Positions 6,834-15,246 are shown, numbered from the stretch's first letter. The stretch is DNA of 64,000 nt from an uncultured Alistipes sp. (GCA_937911745.1 CALDPX010000041.1:1-64000), one strand, 5' to 3'. Numbers and translations: made by a program. The notes: generated by a model from the letters alone, not told the origin.

Positions 6834-7667
6834 ATGGCTCGTGTACATTTTTATTCGCCTTCGCTTGACCGCAATTTCACATTTGAAGAATGGACAGCAT
6901 ACCTCCGCGAGCATCCCAATGCCAGAGAGGAGATTGTTGCCCGACACAAAACCTTCGAGTTTAATGTCCACGGAGTATGCCTCAATCCCGAGGTGCCCAT
7001 TATGGAGAGCGAGAGAGGCTGGGGATTTAAGGTGCAGGTTGCGCAAAGTCCTAATGGTAGGTGGAGTGCAAGCAACCACTATTTTTACTCTGATGCGAGT
7101 GGTGGTGCACTCCCCGTGTTCCTCAATAGAAATGAGGGCTATAAAACAAAAGCCGAAGCCATCAACGAAGAATTGATGTATATCATTGAAAGATTTACCA
7201 ACAACAAAGCACCTGCGGAAGCAATCAAACGCGCCAAGCAACAGAGATGCGCACAGGTAGTAATTCAACAAACACTTTTTGAAGTTATGAGAATTAAAGA
7301 ATTAAGCGTTGGCGATTGGGTAACATACGATAAGTGTTCCGATCCAGTACAAATTTTGGGTGTGGACTCCCGCAATGGTAAATGTGTGGTAATGAATGAT
7401 AGTTGTTATCCCAGTGGAGTAATAGGTTTCATTGATAATGTGCACCCAATCCCACTCACTCCCGAAATCTTGGAGAAGAATAGCATCAGTAAGACTTATG
7501 AGAGTGATGAATATGCCGTTTACAAAGGCGAAGGGTTTAATGTAACCGAGTACTATACCGAATTGTGGGAATTTGAGAGTCATCGCAATAGGCTTATGAT
7601 AAAGAATGTTCACCAACTTCAACACGCCCTCAGCTTGGCAGGCATAGAAAAGGAGATTGAGGTATGA
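6834..7667 (+). CDS. Two-domain phage accessory protein, apparent fusion (277 aa)
   Basis: The N-terminal half (to about residue 150) carries NGVCLNPE-like, RGWGFKVQVAQSPNGRW and TKAEAINEEL segments that recur as a stand-alone protein at 12052-12378. The C-terminal half begins at a Met near residue 148 with MRIKELSVGDWVTY, a beta-rich start common to small gut-phage proteins, and ends LQHALSLAGIEKEIEV. This looks like two separate small genes joined in frame. The function of both halves is unknown. The stop overlaps the next start by 4 bases. Confidence 0.65.
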   Translation: MARVHFYSPSLDRNFTFEEWTAYLREHPNAREEIVARHKTFEFNVHGVCLNPEVPIMESERGWGFKVQVAQSPNGRWSASNHYFYSDASGGALPVFLNRNEGYKTKAEAINEELMYIIERFTNNKAPAEAIKRAKQQRCAQVVIQQTLFEVMRIKELSVGDWVTYDKCSDPVQILGVDSRNGKCVVMNDSCYPSGVIGFIDNVHPIPLTPEILEKNSISKTYESDEYAVYKGEGFNVTEYYTELWEFESHRNRLMIKNVHQLQHALSLAGIEKEIEV

Positions 7668-7864
7668 CAATCGAAACGAAGTACAACATCGGGGATGAGG
7701 TGTGGGGCGCAGCACACGAAGAGATTTGGAGTGGTAGAATTACAGCAATATCAACCTATCATCATTTCGGGATGAGTTGCATTGTGTATAAGGTTTTTGT
7801 TGAAAAGGAGATGCACTTTTATTTCAAAGAGCAAGACCTTTCCCCACCAAAGAAGAATTGCTAA
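7664..7864 (+). CDS. Small SH3-like beta protein of unknown function (66 aa)
   Basis: The N terminus TKYNIGDEVWG resembles small SH3-like beta-barrels frequent in Bacteroidales phages and conjugative elements. It starts by ATGA overlap with the preceding gene. No catalytic residue can be named. Confidence 0.55.
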   Translation: MTIETKYNIGDEVWGAAHEEIWSGRITAISTYHHFGMSCIVYKVFVEKEMHFYFKEQDLSPPKKNC

Positions 7865-7877
7865 AAAGTTTGTAGGT

Positions 7878-8090
7878 ATGAAAGCAAGTGATTGGATAAG
7901 CGTAGAAGATAGGCTACCGAAGATAGGAGAAAGGGTAATGGTATGCCAACAATTCAACGATGGTAGCACCTTTGCACGAATGGCAACGCGAGTGCAAATA
8001 AATCAAACGGACCGGTGGTATGATGATGAGGGCTTTGAGTTAGAATATATCACTCATTGGCAGAAGATAGTTTTACCGAAAAAGAAATAG
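7878..8090 (+). CDS. DUF551-like small protein (70 aa)
   Basis: WISVEDRLPKIGERVMVC at the start and ITHWQKIVLP at the end are the paired signature of the DUF551 family, found in many phages and prophages and without known function. The start is the ATG at 7878, which follows the recurrent leader AAAGTTTGTAG. An upstream in-frame ATG at 7782 would overlap the neighbouring gene widely and add no family sequence. Confidence 0.8.
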   Translation: MKASDWISVEDRLPKIGERVMVCQQFNDGSTFARMATRVQINQTDRWYDDEGFELEYITHWQKIVLPKKK

Positions 8091-8123
8091 TTATGTATCA
8101 AGCATTGATAAAGTTTGTAGAGT

Positions 8124-8453
8124 ATGATACTACACAAAGGAGATAGAGTTTGGTTTAAGGGCGATAAAAAGCCATTTCGAGTAAGAGCCGCAAATGAGAA
8201 ATTTGCAATATGCACAAAGCCGTATAACTTCCAGCCCAAAACAGTCATATACACGATTGTTGATTTTGAATGGGGTATGAGAGGAATGGATAATATGATA
8301 TTCGGCATCTACTCATACTATTCTGATGAGGAGTGTGAGGAAGCATTGCAGGCTCTTATTAACGGAGATTTAGAGGTGTCATCAAGAACGCATAAACACA
8401 CAAGGATTGAAATCGTAAGGGTAAATAATAAGTATTTGGAGGATAAGCGATGA
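8124..8453 (+). CDS. Small beta-rich phage protein (109 aa)
   Basis: The protein starts HKGDRVWFKGDKKPFRVRAAN, a short SH3-like barrel pattern followed by an alpha/beta tail (SDEECEEALQALINGDLEVS). The gene is preceded by the recurrent AAAGTTTGTAGAGTATG leader (8110-8126) and overlaps the next gene by 4 bases. Its function is unknown; similar mini-proteins populate early regions of gut Bacteroidales phages. Confidence 0.6.
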   Translation: MILHKGDRVWFKGDKKPFRVRAANEKFAICTKPYNFQPKTVIYTIVDFEWGMRGMDNMIFGIYSYYSDEECEEALQALINGDLEVSSRTHKHTRIEIVRVNNKYLEDKR

Positions 8454-8773
8454 AAGACCGCAATAAAACATTAGAGCAACGAGCGCAAGACTTCGTAAGT
8501 AGCGGAGAATACTCGCCAACTCTTAAAGAGTGTTATATTGCTGGTGCAGCGGAAGAACATCTATTGCTCACGCATTGGAACAACATCGAGGAAGACAAAG
8601 ATGGCTTTGCAACCAATAAGGCTTATGCCGAGATAACAGCGAGTGTGCCTATCTTGGTAAAAGACATTGTTTGGGGAGAGATGTTTGTTATTGACAAAAA
8701 CAATATGGTTGATTGGAGTGGAGATTTGCAACTTCACCCAAACCAATACAAATGGAGAAAAATACACGAGTAA
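8450..8773 (+). CDS. Small phage protein of unknown function (107 aa)
   Basis: The N terminus LEQRAQDFVSSGEYSPTLKECYIAGAAEEH resembles a helical motif repeated in small Bacteroidales phage proteins; the C terminus is beta-rich. It is translationally coupled (ATGA) to the previous gene. Confidence 0.6.
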   Translation: MKDRNKTLEQRAQDFVSSGEYSPTLKECYIAGAAEEHLLLTHWNNIEEDKDGFATNKAYAEITASVPILVKDIVWGEMFVIDKNNMVDWSGDLQLHPNQYKWRKIHE

Positions 8774-8831
8774 AAATTTGAAGATTTTTCAAAAACTTTC
8801 ACATTTTTTCAATTAACACATTAACATCATT

Positions 8832-9115
8832 ATGGAGATTAACAAAGAACAGAAGTACATTGTACGCGCCGTACAGGCAGGCGTATTTTATGGCAACATC
8901 AAAGAGAAGAATGGAGATGAGGTCACGATGACCAACGTGAGGTGCCTCTGGTACTGGGATGGTGCTGCATCCCTCTGTCAACTCGCAGTTGAGGGAGTTA
9001 AAAGACCTGGCAACTGCAAGTTTACAGTTACGGTCCCTGAACTCACAATCCTCAATGCATGTGAAATCATACCCTGCTCCAATGAGGCAGTGAATAACAT
9101 TGATGCTGTATCGGT

Positions 9116-9128
<13 letters not shown>
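8832..9128 (+). CDS. DUF6948-like protein (98 aa)
   Basis: A compact beta-strand pattern with [20 protein letters not shown] and a following [13 protein letters not shown] matches a small conserved family in Bacteroidales phages that I recall as DUF6948. In such phages it is often followed by a Gly-Ser-rich protein, as here. The next gene starts inside its last 13 bases in another frame. The function is unknown. Confidence 0.65.
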
Positions 9129-9845
<717 letters not shown>

Positions 9846-9859
<14 letters not shown>

Positions 9860-10268
9860 CAGAGGTATTTTGGGCTACGCAGGGATGTACGCATTCCAGA
9901 CCAAAGCCGAGGCGTTGCAGTACGCCATTGATTTTACCGCCATTCACGCCGATGGTGGTCTCAAAGCAGACTACGAGGCAGCTAAGGAGATGTTCGACTT
10001 CATTTGCAAGAATGTCAAACTGCCCGAAACAAAGAGTGAGAGCCTTGATGATTTTATGAGTAAGTCATCGGACTTTCTCGACTCGCTCTATAAGAGTCTT
10101 GATTCTATTAAGGAGAAGGGGTGCCCAGCAACGCCCGAAGAGTGCTGTGAGAATCGCGATGAGCGTGGTCCCTCCGAGGTACCACCCGCAAGACCCTTGG
10201 ACGAAGCACCCGACTTTATGGCTGATGGTCCTGTTGTTAATCCCAATGGACCTTTTACTGCTGAGTAG
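9846..10268 (+). CDS. Early phage protein with acidic/proline-rich tail (140 aa)
   Basis: The N-terminal 60 residues are helical (AFQTKAEALQYAIDFTAIHA). The tail from residue 90 is rich in Cys, Pro and acidic residues (CPATPEECCENRDERG) and looks disordered. It overlaps the stop of the Gly-Ser gene and precedes tRNA-like element 2. No family is recognised. Confidence 0.55.
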
Positions 10269-10303
10269 GAACGTCATCGGGAAGTTTACTTCCTAAACAA
10301 ATC

Positions 10304-10408
10304 GGGAGGGATAGCCAACTAATCGGATAGGTTGGAGAATTGGCGACACTTTTAGGAGTGCTATACGAATCTGGGACGTTAGGGCAGTTCGAGCCTGCCC
10401 CCCTCCCC
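10304..10408 (+). ncRNA. tRNA-like structure 2, upstream of a helical-protein gene
   Basis: GGGAGGG (10304-10310) pairs perfectly with CCCTCCC (10401-10407). A 6-bp T-arm, GGGCAG / CTGCCC (10382-10387, 10395-10400), encloses the canonical loop TTCGAGC. The D-arm AGCC/GGTT (10313-10316, 10330-10333) has a 13-base loop containing GG. Between D- and T-arms are 48 bases forming an imperfect long hairpin (about 10336-10372; CACT/AGTG at its tip) instead of a normal anticodon arm. It ends 14-16 bases before the ATG at 10424, the same arrangement as element 1. A decoding role is unlikely; leader or processing-signal function is inferred. Confidence 0.55.
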
Positions 10409-10423
10409 GAAAATTCAAAGAGT

Positions 10424-10978
10424 ATGAATAATAAACTTGCCTGCGCCCAATTGATGGCGCGAACACAAAAGCACCAAACAGACATTCTATGGGCGCCTAT
10501 TACGCCAGAGGAGGAGAAGTTGGCAACACCAGCTACCATAAAGATATTGTTACTCTTCACCGTACTTAACCTGGCAACAGCCGATATTAAGTTTGAATTT
10601 GATGCAGCTCGTCTATATCGCCAGCGCACGAAAAAAACTATTAATGAAGTTGAGGATATGGTTACTCGTTTATTCAATAGGCTTTGCACCCGATTGAAAA
10701 ATGACAATCCAAACACCATCCAAAAGTACTACAATATCTACATCTATGTTTGCGAAAAAGTAGCTCGGGCTATATTACTCAAAGGTCCAGAGAGAAGTGT
10801 TAATATAGCATTAGCGTGCTGTCGACTTATGGGCAAGTACAATGATTCGATCGAAAGGTTCTGCGTTCCCGAGGTGTTGCCACTTCATCATATTGTGAAA
10901 AAATTGCAAACGCTTTCGATAAAAGACTACAACATTGACAGTATAATTGAATTAACAATTTCTAAAATGGTCGGATAG
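10424..10978 (+). CDS. Helical protein of unknown function (184 aa)
   Basis: The start is the ATG at 10424, just after tRNA-like element 2; a TTG start at 10340 would run the gene through that structure. The protein is predominantly alpha-helical with no recognised motif. It contains a hydrophobic stretch (IKILLLFTVLNLA) too polar at its ends for a confident membrane helix, and several scattered cysteines. The next gene starts 1 base after the stop. Confidence 0.55.
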   Translation: MNNKLACAQLMARTQKHQTDILWAPITPEEEKLATPATIKILLLFTVLNLATADIKFEFDAARLYRQRTKKTINEVEDMVTRLFNRLCTRLKNDNPNTIQKYYNIYIYVCEKVARAILLKGPERSVNIALACCRLMGKYNDSIERFCVPEVLPLHHIVKKLQTLSIKDYNIDSIIELTISKMVG

Positions 10979-10979
10979 T

Positions 10980-11768
10980 ATGATACACAAATGGACCACA
11001 CAAGAGGAAGAGTTTCTGCGCACGAACTATCCTCACATCGGGTGCAAGCAATGCGCCATCAAGTTGGGTATAGAAAGGAGCAAAGTAAAAGCAAAGGCTT
11101 CCAATATGTCGTTGATAGGTCCTCGCAGAGAACCTTTGACACCTGAGCAAATAGAATGGTTTATAGCAGCCTACCCAAACACTTCAACGTCACACATAGC
11201 ATCAACTCTCGGGATTAGTCGAAGTATGGTTTACCACTTAGCAGAGACTTACAACCTTCACAAGACAACAGAATTTATTTCTCAGATTCGTCGAGAGATG
11301 TTCGATAGTATCGGGTTGAGGGCACATCAGTTTCAGCCCGGACACATACCATTCAGCAAGGGGAGGAAAATGTCAGAGTGGATGTCTCCTGAGGGGATAG
11401 CACGCAGTTCAGCCACTCGCTTTCACAAGGGGAATCGTCCGAAAAATTGGAGACCCGTTGGTTCCGAAAGAGTGAATATCTATGGTTATATAGAAGTTAA
11501 GGTTGAGGAAGGGCGGTATGGTTGGGCTCAAAAGCATCGTGTTGTTTGGGAAGAAGCAAATGGACCAATACCAGCAGGGTATAATGTGATGTTTCGAGAT
11601 GGAAATAAACAGAATTGCGTTCTCGATAATCTTTACCTGGCGAGCAACCGAGAAAAGATGGCACGAAATACAATACACAACTACCCCAAAGACTTGAAAA
11701 ACGTGATGATGTTGAGGGGATTAGTGAAAAGAGAAATTAATAAACAAACGAAGACAGCAGCAAAATGA
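10980..11768 (+). CDS. HNH endonuclease with N-terminal DNA-binding repeats (262 aa)
   Basis: Two SANT/HTH-like repeats open the protein (KWTTQEEEFLRTNYPHIGC, about residues 4-40; LTPEQIEWFIAAYPNTSTS, about 52-90), each followed by a recognition helix. Residues 160-245 carry an HNH_3-type core: a GYIEVKV strand, KHRVVWEEANGPIPAGYNV, RDGNKQNCVLDNLYLAS and NREKMARN. This organisation matches free-standing homing-type endonucleases of phages, which nick DNA and spread themselves. It overlaps the next gene by 4 bases. Confidence 0.85.
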   Translation: MIHKWTTQEEEFLRTNYPHIGCKQCAIKLGIERSKVKAKASNMSLIGPRREPLTPEQIEWFIAAYPNTSTSHIASTLGISRSMVYHLAETYNLHKTTEFISQIRREMFDSIGLRAHQFQPGHIPFSKGRKMSEWMSPEGIARSSATRFHKGNRPKNWRPVGSERVNIYGYIEVKVEEGRYGWAQKHRVVWEEANGPIPAGYNVMFRDGNKQNCVLDNLYLASNREKMARNTIHNYPKDLKNVMMLRGLVKREINKQTKTAAK

Positions 11769-12049
11769 AAAAATGCACTATTGAGGATCTGCGAATGGAG
11801 CTATTCGACACCCTCGTGAAATTAAAATCCAACAACGATAAATCGTGTTCACCGTGTGAGAAATGCTCAATCGAGGAAGCACAAGCCGTGTGCGATGTTG
11901 CGCACGAGATTACAGATACCTTTAAGGTTCAGGTCCAAGCGATGCACGTTTTGTCCAAAGCAGACAATCCCAAAGCTGTTACTGAGTTCCTAATAGGAAA
12001 TGGTTTTACTGAAATGTCAACGCCTGCACTATCTCAGAGAGATCGTTAA
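11765..12049 (+). CDS. Small Cys-containing protein of unknown function (94 aa)
   Basis: The centre contains CSPCEKC (two overlapping CxxC steps) followed by a helix, suggesting one bound metal or a disulfide; the rest is helical. It starts within the last bases of the HNH gene (ATGA). No family is named. Confidence 0.55.
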   Translation: MKKCTIEDLRMELFDTLVKLKSNNDKSCSPCEKCSIEEAQAVCDVAHEITDTFKVQVQAMHVLSKADNPKAVTEFLIGNGFTEMSTPALSQRDR

Positions 12050-12051
12050 AT

Positions 12052-12378
12052 ATGAAGAAGTACAAGTGGAACGAAAATGGAGTCTGTCTCAATCCGGAAT
12101 CACCCATTAACACAATCAATGGTAGACGTGGTTTTAGTATAGAGGTGGCGCAGGCTCCCGATGGCACCTATCGCGCGGGGCATCACATAGTATTCCCTGC
12201 CGGCGGAATGGCGATACACGGAACCAACATAAAGGGAGATGTATATCGGTCCGACAAAGAGGCAATCCGATCGGAGTTAAAGAAAGTTATTGCTCGCCGC
12301 GATTGCCCTAAGGAGGTGGCAAAGGCTGCCAGAGGTTTCTTAATGGAATACATATTTGAACAACAAAAACTATTTTAA
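12052..12378 (+). CDS. Stand-alone paralogue of the 6834 gene's N-terminal domain (108 aa)
   Basis: NGVCLNPESPI, RGFSIEVAQAPDGTY and a SDKEAIRSELKKVI helix line up with the first half of the protein at 6834-7667 in the same order and spacing. This shows that the domain is an independent unit duplicated within the phage. The function is unknown. Confidence 0.65.
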   Translation: MKKYKWNENGVCLNPESPINTINGRRGFSIEVAQAPDGTYRAGHHIVFPAGGMAIHGTNIKGDVYRSDKEAIRSELKKVIARRDCPKEVAKAARGFLMEYIFEQQKLF

Positions 12379-12384
12379 TCAATT

Positions 12385-12603
12385 ATGAAAATAAAACTTA
12401 CGGAAGCCACAATGTGTGCGCACGACAAACACGAGTTGATTAATTACCCTCGCTCTGGGTTTAAGCCTAAACCACAACTTGCGGTAGGTACCGAGTTGGA
12501 AGTAGAAGAGGAGTGGTGCAATTTTTACGGCTGCTATTACAGATGCAAAACCGCAGATGGTGTATATGACATTCCGAAAGAAAACGCAGAAATTGTAAAA
12601 TGA
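12385..12603 (+). CDS. Small beta-rich protein of unknown function (72 aa)
   Basis: ATG at 12385 is 6 bases after the preceding stop. A VGTELEVEEEW ... GVYDIPKENAEIV pattern suggests a small SH3-like barrel. It overlaps the methylase start by 4 bases. Confidence 0.55.
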   Translation: MKIKLTEATMCAHDKHELINYPRSGFKPKPQLAVGTELEVEEEWCNFYGCYYRCKTADGVYDIPKENAEIVK

Positions 12604-13026
12604 AAAATCTTTCCACAATGTTTAGCTCTGCTAGCGATGAATGGGCAACCCCGCAGGAGTTCTTTGATAAGCTCAACGAGGAGTTCCACTTCACGCTTGA
12701 TCCCTGCGCTTTATCGACTAATGCAAAGTGTGATAAATTCTTTACACCTGTCGAGGATGGTTTAATTCAAGATTGGGGGGGGGGAGACGGTGTTTTGCAA
12801 TCCTCCTTATGGTCGGGCAATAAGTCACTGGGTGCGCAAGTGTATGGAAGAGTCGCAGAAACCGAACACCATAGTTGTGGCATTGCTCCCTGCACGCACG
12901 GATACTCGCTATTTTCACGAGTACATATATCAGAAAGCGAAAGAGATACGATTCGTAAGGGGACGTTTGAAATTTGGCGGGTGTAAGAACTCTGCTCCAT
13001 TCCCATCTATGGTAGTTATTTTTTAA
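12600..13026 (+). pseudogene. dam: Dam-type DNA N6-adenine methyltransferase, frameshifted at a G10 tract
   Basis: Frame 1 gives residues 1-60 of a phage Dam family protein (SASDEWATPQEFFDKLNEEF, LDPCA, FTPVEDGLIQDW). Frame 2 from 12790 gives the rest: CNPPYGR (the NPPY catalytic motif), LLPARTDTRYFHEYIY, RGRLKFGG and NSAPFPSMVVIF, ending at 13026. The break is exactly at ten consecutive Gs (12775-12784). With nine Gs the reading continues QDWGGETVFCNPPYGR, a complete family member of about 141 residues. So the gene is off as sequenced and one base from on. The enzyme would methylate adenine in phage DNA, probably against host restriction. Sequencing error is the main alternative. Confidence 0.85.
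12775..12784 (+). repeat. G10 homopolymer in the methylase gene
   Basis: Ten consecutive Gs lie between the QDW and catalytic NPPY codons of the Dam-type methylase. The copy number sets the reading frame: nine (or twelve) restores the full protein. Confidence 0.95.
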
Positions 13027-13043
13027 CTTAAAAATTCTCAAAT

Positions 13044-13292
13044 ATGAAAATAATTAAAGTAGGCGATTTATCACCAATGGAGTTTACCTGTGATGTTTGT
13101 AATACGGTTTTCGAGGCAGACATGAGGGATTATATAGAAAAGGAATTCAGGTTTTGCTCTATACCACCTGACAGAGGATATCCCAAAGAAGTCGTAGAGC
13201 AACATACGACAGTCGAAACAGAAAGAGGCGTTTATTGTCCTGTTTGCAAAAAATTCATCTGCTTGTCAGAAGGTAAAATAGAAAAATTATGA
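13044..13292 (+). CDS. Small zinc-ribbon-like protein (82 aa)
   Basis: Two CxxC knuckles, CDVC near residue 16 and CPVC near residue 67, frame a beta-rich centre. This is the usual layout of a four-cysteine zinc ribbon. It overlaps the next gene by 4 bases. The role is unknown, possibly nucleic-acid binding. Confidence 0.65.
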   Translation: MKIIKVGDLSPMEFTCDVCNTVFEADMRDYIEKEFRFCSIPPDRGYPKEVVEQHTTVETERGVYCPVCKKFICLSEGKIEKL

Positions 13293-13558
13293 TAAATATA
13301 GTTCGTGAATTAGCGCACAAACACCACATTTTTATTGGGGTAGAACCTCAATGTAGTGGTTGGGAGTTGTCTTACAAATACACAATCAAAGAACCGTTAT
13401 ACAGCAAATTTGAATATCAAGGGTATTATATGGGAGTTGAGCTTAAAAGCGAAGAATCCTTTGATAGTTATGACGAGGCTCTGTTTAGTGGAGTACAATA
13501 CGTCATGGCTAATGCCAGAAGAGCCCATAACGGAATGTTAACATTAACCAAAGAATAA
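13289..13558 (+). CDS. Small phage protein of unknown function (89 aa)
   Basis: An alpha/beta protein with YKYTIKEPLYSKFEYQGYYMGVEL and a terminal helix (SYDEALFSGVQYVMANAR). This type recurs in Bacteroidales phage accessory regions. It is coupled to the upstream zinc-ribbon gene by an ATGA overlap. Confidence 0.55.
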   Translation: MINIVRELAHKHHIFIGVEPQCSGWELSYKYTIKEPLYSKFEYQGYYMGVELKSEESFDSYDEALFSGVQYVMANARRAHNGMLTLTKE

Positions 13559-13563
13559 AAACT

Positions 13564-13739
13564 ATGAAATTAAAACCTTCATTTGACAACGTGCTGGTGC
13601 ATACGCTGCGCAAAGATTCCTAATAGACGAGGCTTGTGAGTGGCTAAAAAACGAAGCCTATTTTTCAGTAAATGATAATACCGGCTGTCTTGATCATGAA
13701 GATTTAATATCGAGATTTAGAAAAGCAATGGAGGAGTGA
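13564..13739 (+). pseudogene. Fused remnant: start of a groES copy joined to the tail of another small gene
   Basis: Bases 13564-13598 match the first 35 bases of the intact groES gene (14382-14416) with three differences, but the frame stops after 19 codons. From 13599 another frame encodes FLIDEACEWLKNEAYFSVND and ends RKAMEE-stop at 13739. That is the tail of a small protein type common in Bacteroidales phages, and it has no start here. The junction around 13598 is a recombination scar. Confidence 0.75.
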
Positions 13740-13767
13740 CGAAGAGTTATTAAAGAGTTTGTAGAGT

Positions 13768-13983
13768 ATGGAGTATAGAATATCAAGAGCAAGCGACTAT
13801 GGTTGCGAAAAGAATAGCCCTTGTAAGCAAGCCGTTTGTACGGGCAAAGATAAATACGATTATAATATATGGACTATTAAGATAGATACTCTTGCCGATA
13901 TAAATGCGCTTATAGGTGAGGTCGGTAAAATAGTTATCTACCCCTCCAACGAGATAATAATTTACGATGATTATATAGAGTAA
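13768..13983 (+). CDS. Small phage protein of unknown function (71 aa)
   Basis: A compact alpha/beta protein with paired cysteines near the start (GCEKNSPCKQAVC) and a regular strand-helix-strand end (IWTIKIDTLADINALIGEVG, then IVIYPSNEIIIYDDY). Similar small proteins occur widely in Bacteroidales phages. The recurrent AGTTTGTAGAGTATG leader precedes it. Confidence 0.65.
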   Translation: MEYRISRASDYGCEKNSPCKQAVCTGKDKYDYNIWTIKIDTLADINALIGEVGKIVIYPSNEIIIYDDYIE

Positions 13984-13987
13984 CACT

Positions 13988-14380
13988 ATGAAGCAATATA
14001 CAACACCCGAACAGACCGCCAAACTGATAGAGTTGGGGTTTGAGAAGCCGAAGTTCGTTAGAGGGTATAGACAAGGTGAAACACGCAGGATAATAACCTC
14101 TTTTGGCGTATTAGAAACAACTAATGATGTGAGTCGACCCATATTAGACTACTCTATTGGCGAATTATTGAATATATTACCTAACACCTTTACTTGGCAA
14201 GGCGTAGTGTATGCCTTATCTGTATCTGGCGGGAATGCAATTTGTAGCGAGATAGGTTGTTCTTGGTCGATTTATTATATTCCCAATGCTCATGTTGATG
14301 TAATTGGATGCACCAGAGATGAACTTATAGATGCACTTTACAGTTTAATTATTAAACTAAAAAAAATAGATGTGTTATAA
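13988..14380 (+). CDS. Conserved small phage protein of unknown function (130 aa)
   Basis: After a helical start, the segment LDYSIGELLNILPNTFTW is a recognisable conserved stretch of a Bacteroidales phage family. It is followed by a beta-hairpin region and the helix TRDELIDALYSLIIKLKK. It ends 1 base before the groES start. No function is known. Confidence 0.6.
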   Translation: MKQYTTPEQTAKLIELGFEKPKFVRGYRQGETRRIITSFGVLETTNDVSRPILDYSIGELLNILPNTFTWQGVVYALSVSGGNAICSEIGCSWSIYYIPNAHVDVIGCTRDELIDALYSLIIKLKKIDVL

Positions 14381-14381
14381 A

Positions 14382-14663
14382 ATGAAATTAAAACCTTTAT
14401 TTGACAATGTGTTGGTTCTTCCCAAAGAGGCAGACCAACGAACAGCGGCAGGTTTAATTCTTCCCGAGACCGCACAAGAATCTCCTCTAATCGGTACTGT
14501 TCTGGCAGTGGGCGGCGGTACGCCTGATTGCGCAATGGAAGTGGCGGTGGGAGATATGGTGATCTATGCGAAGTATGTTGGCTCTGATGTTGATGTCGAT
14601 GGCACTCGCCACATCATCCTAAACCAGCGCAGCATTCTCGCAAAAATCGAGCAAGAAAAATGA
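14382..14663 (+). CDS. groES: GroES-like co-chaperonin (93 aa)
   Basis: The sequence matches the Cpn10/GroES fold along its full length: KPLFDNVLVLPKEADQRTAAG, the mobile loop region GLILPETAQESP with a hydrophobic tripeptide for GroEL contact, IGTVLAVGGG, VGDMVIYAKYVG and the C-terminal HIILNQRSILAKIE. Length is normal for GroES. The phage carries no GroEL, so it should cap the host chaperonin, as T4 gp31 does for capsid folding. It is coupled by ATGA to the rhomboid gene. The upstream in-frame ATG at 14370 adds four unrelated residues and is not used here. Confidence 0.9.
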   Translation: MKLKPLFDNVLVLPKEADQRTAAGLILPETAQESPLIGTVLAVGGGTPDCAMEVAVGDMVIYAKYVGSDVDVDGTRHIILNQRSILAKIEQEK

Positions 14664-15241
14664 AAAATTCGGCAACTATAATAATAGGCGGACTATGCTC
14701 TTTGGGGATGTGGGCTCAATGTGTGTGTATATTCCTACCTGATAGATTCTCGATTGCTCAGCTCGGCGCAGTCAATCTTGCCGATCCCCAATGGTGGCAG
14801 TTCCTAACGCACCTATGGCTACACGGCTCACCACTTCACTTTGTTGTAAACATCTTGGTGTTTATACCATTTGCCCGAGAGGTTGAGAGTAGAATGGGGG
14901 TATTACCCTTTGTTGTAGGCTACCTCGCGTGTGGCGCCTTTGCCTCGGCTATGGCATTGTCATATATGCCTTCCGAAGGATATATCGTAGGGTGTTCTGG
15001 TGCGGTATTCGGGGTTATAGCTATGTATGGTGTGTTGTTTTTTAGAAGCCACATCAGATGGTTATTCCTCCCGAGACCTATTCTGGTGTGGCTATTCCTG
15101 ATTCTGCTCGTTATCGTTGAGATTATATGCTGTGTTGCGGGATATAAAAACTCTATCATACACTTATGTGGTATGTTTGTGGGGTTGTGTTTCACATTAG
15201 GGTGGCTATTGGGCAATAAAGTAAACAATAAAAAAGCATAA
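14660..15241 (+). CDS. Rhomboid-family intramembrane serine protease (193 aa)
   Basis: Six hydrophobic segments and the rhomboid signature are present: H60-x3-N64 in HFVVN (oxyanion side, TM2), catalytic S113 in GCSGAVFG (TM4) and catalytic H168 in IHLCGMFVG (TM6), with the small-residue packing of the family. All catalytic residues are intact and the length fits a minimal six-helix rhomboid. It should cut transmembrane segments of substrate proteins in the inner membrane. The overlap with groES (ATGA) implies joint expression. Substrates are unknown; a phage membrane protein or the leader of the capsid precursor are candidates. It is unusual in a phage. Confidence 0.88.
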   Translation: MKNSATIIIGGLCSLGMWAQCVCIFLPDRFSIAQLGAVNLADPQWWQFLTHLWLHGSPLHFVVNILVFIPFAREVESRMGVLPFVVGYLACGAFASAMALSYMPSEGYIVGCSGAVFGVIAMYGVLFFRSHIRWLFLPRPILVWLFLILLVIVEIICCVAGYKNSIIHLCGMFVGLCFTLGWLLGNKVNNKKA

Positions 15242-15246
15242 AAAAG

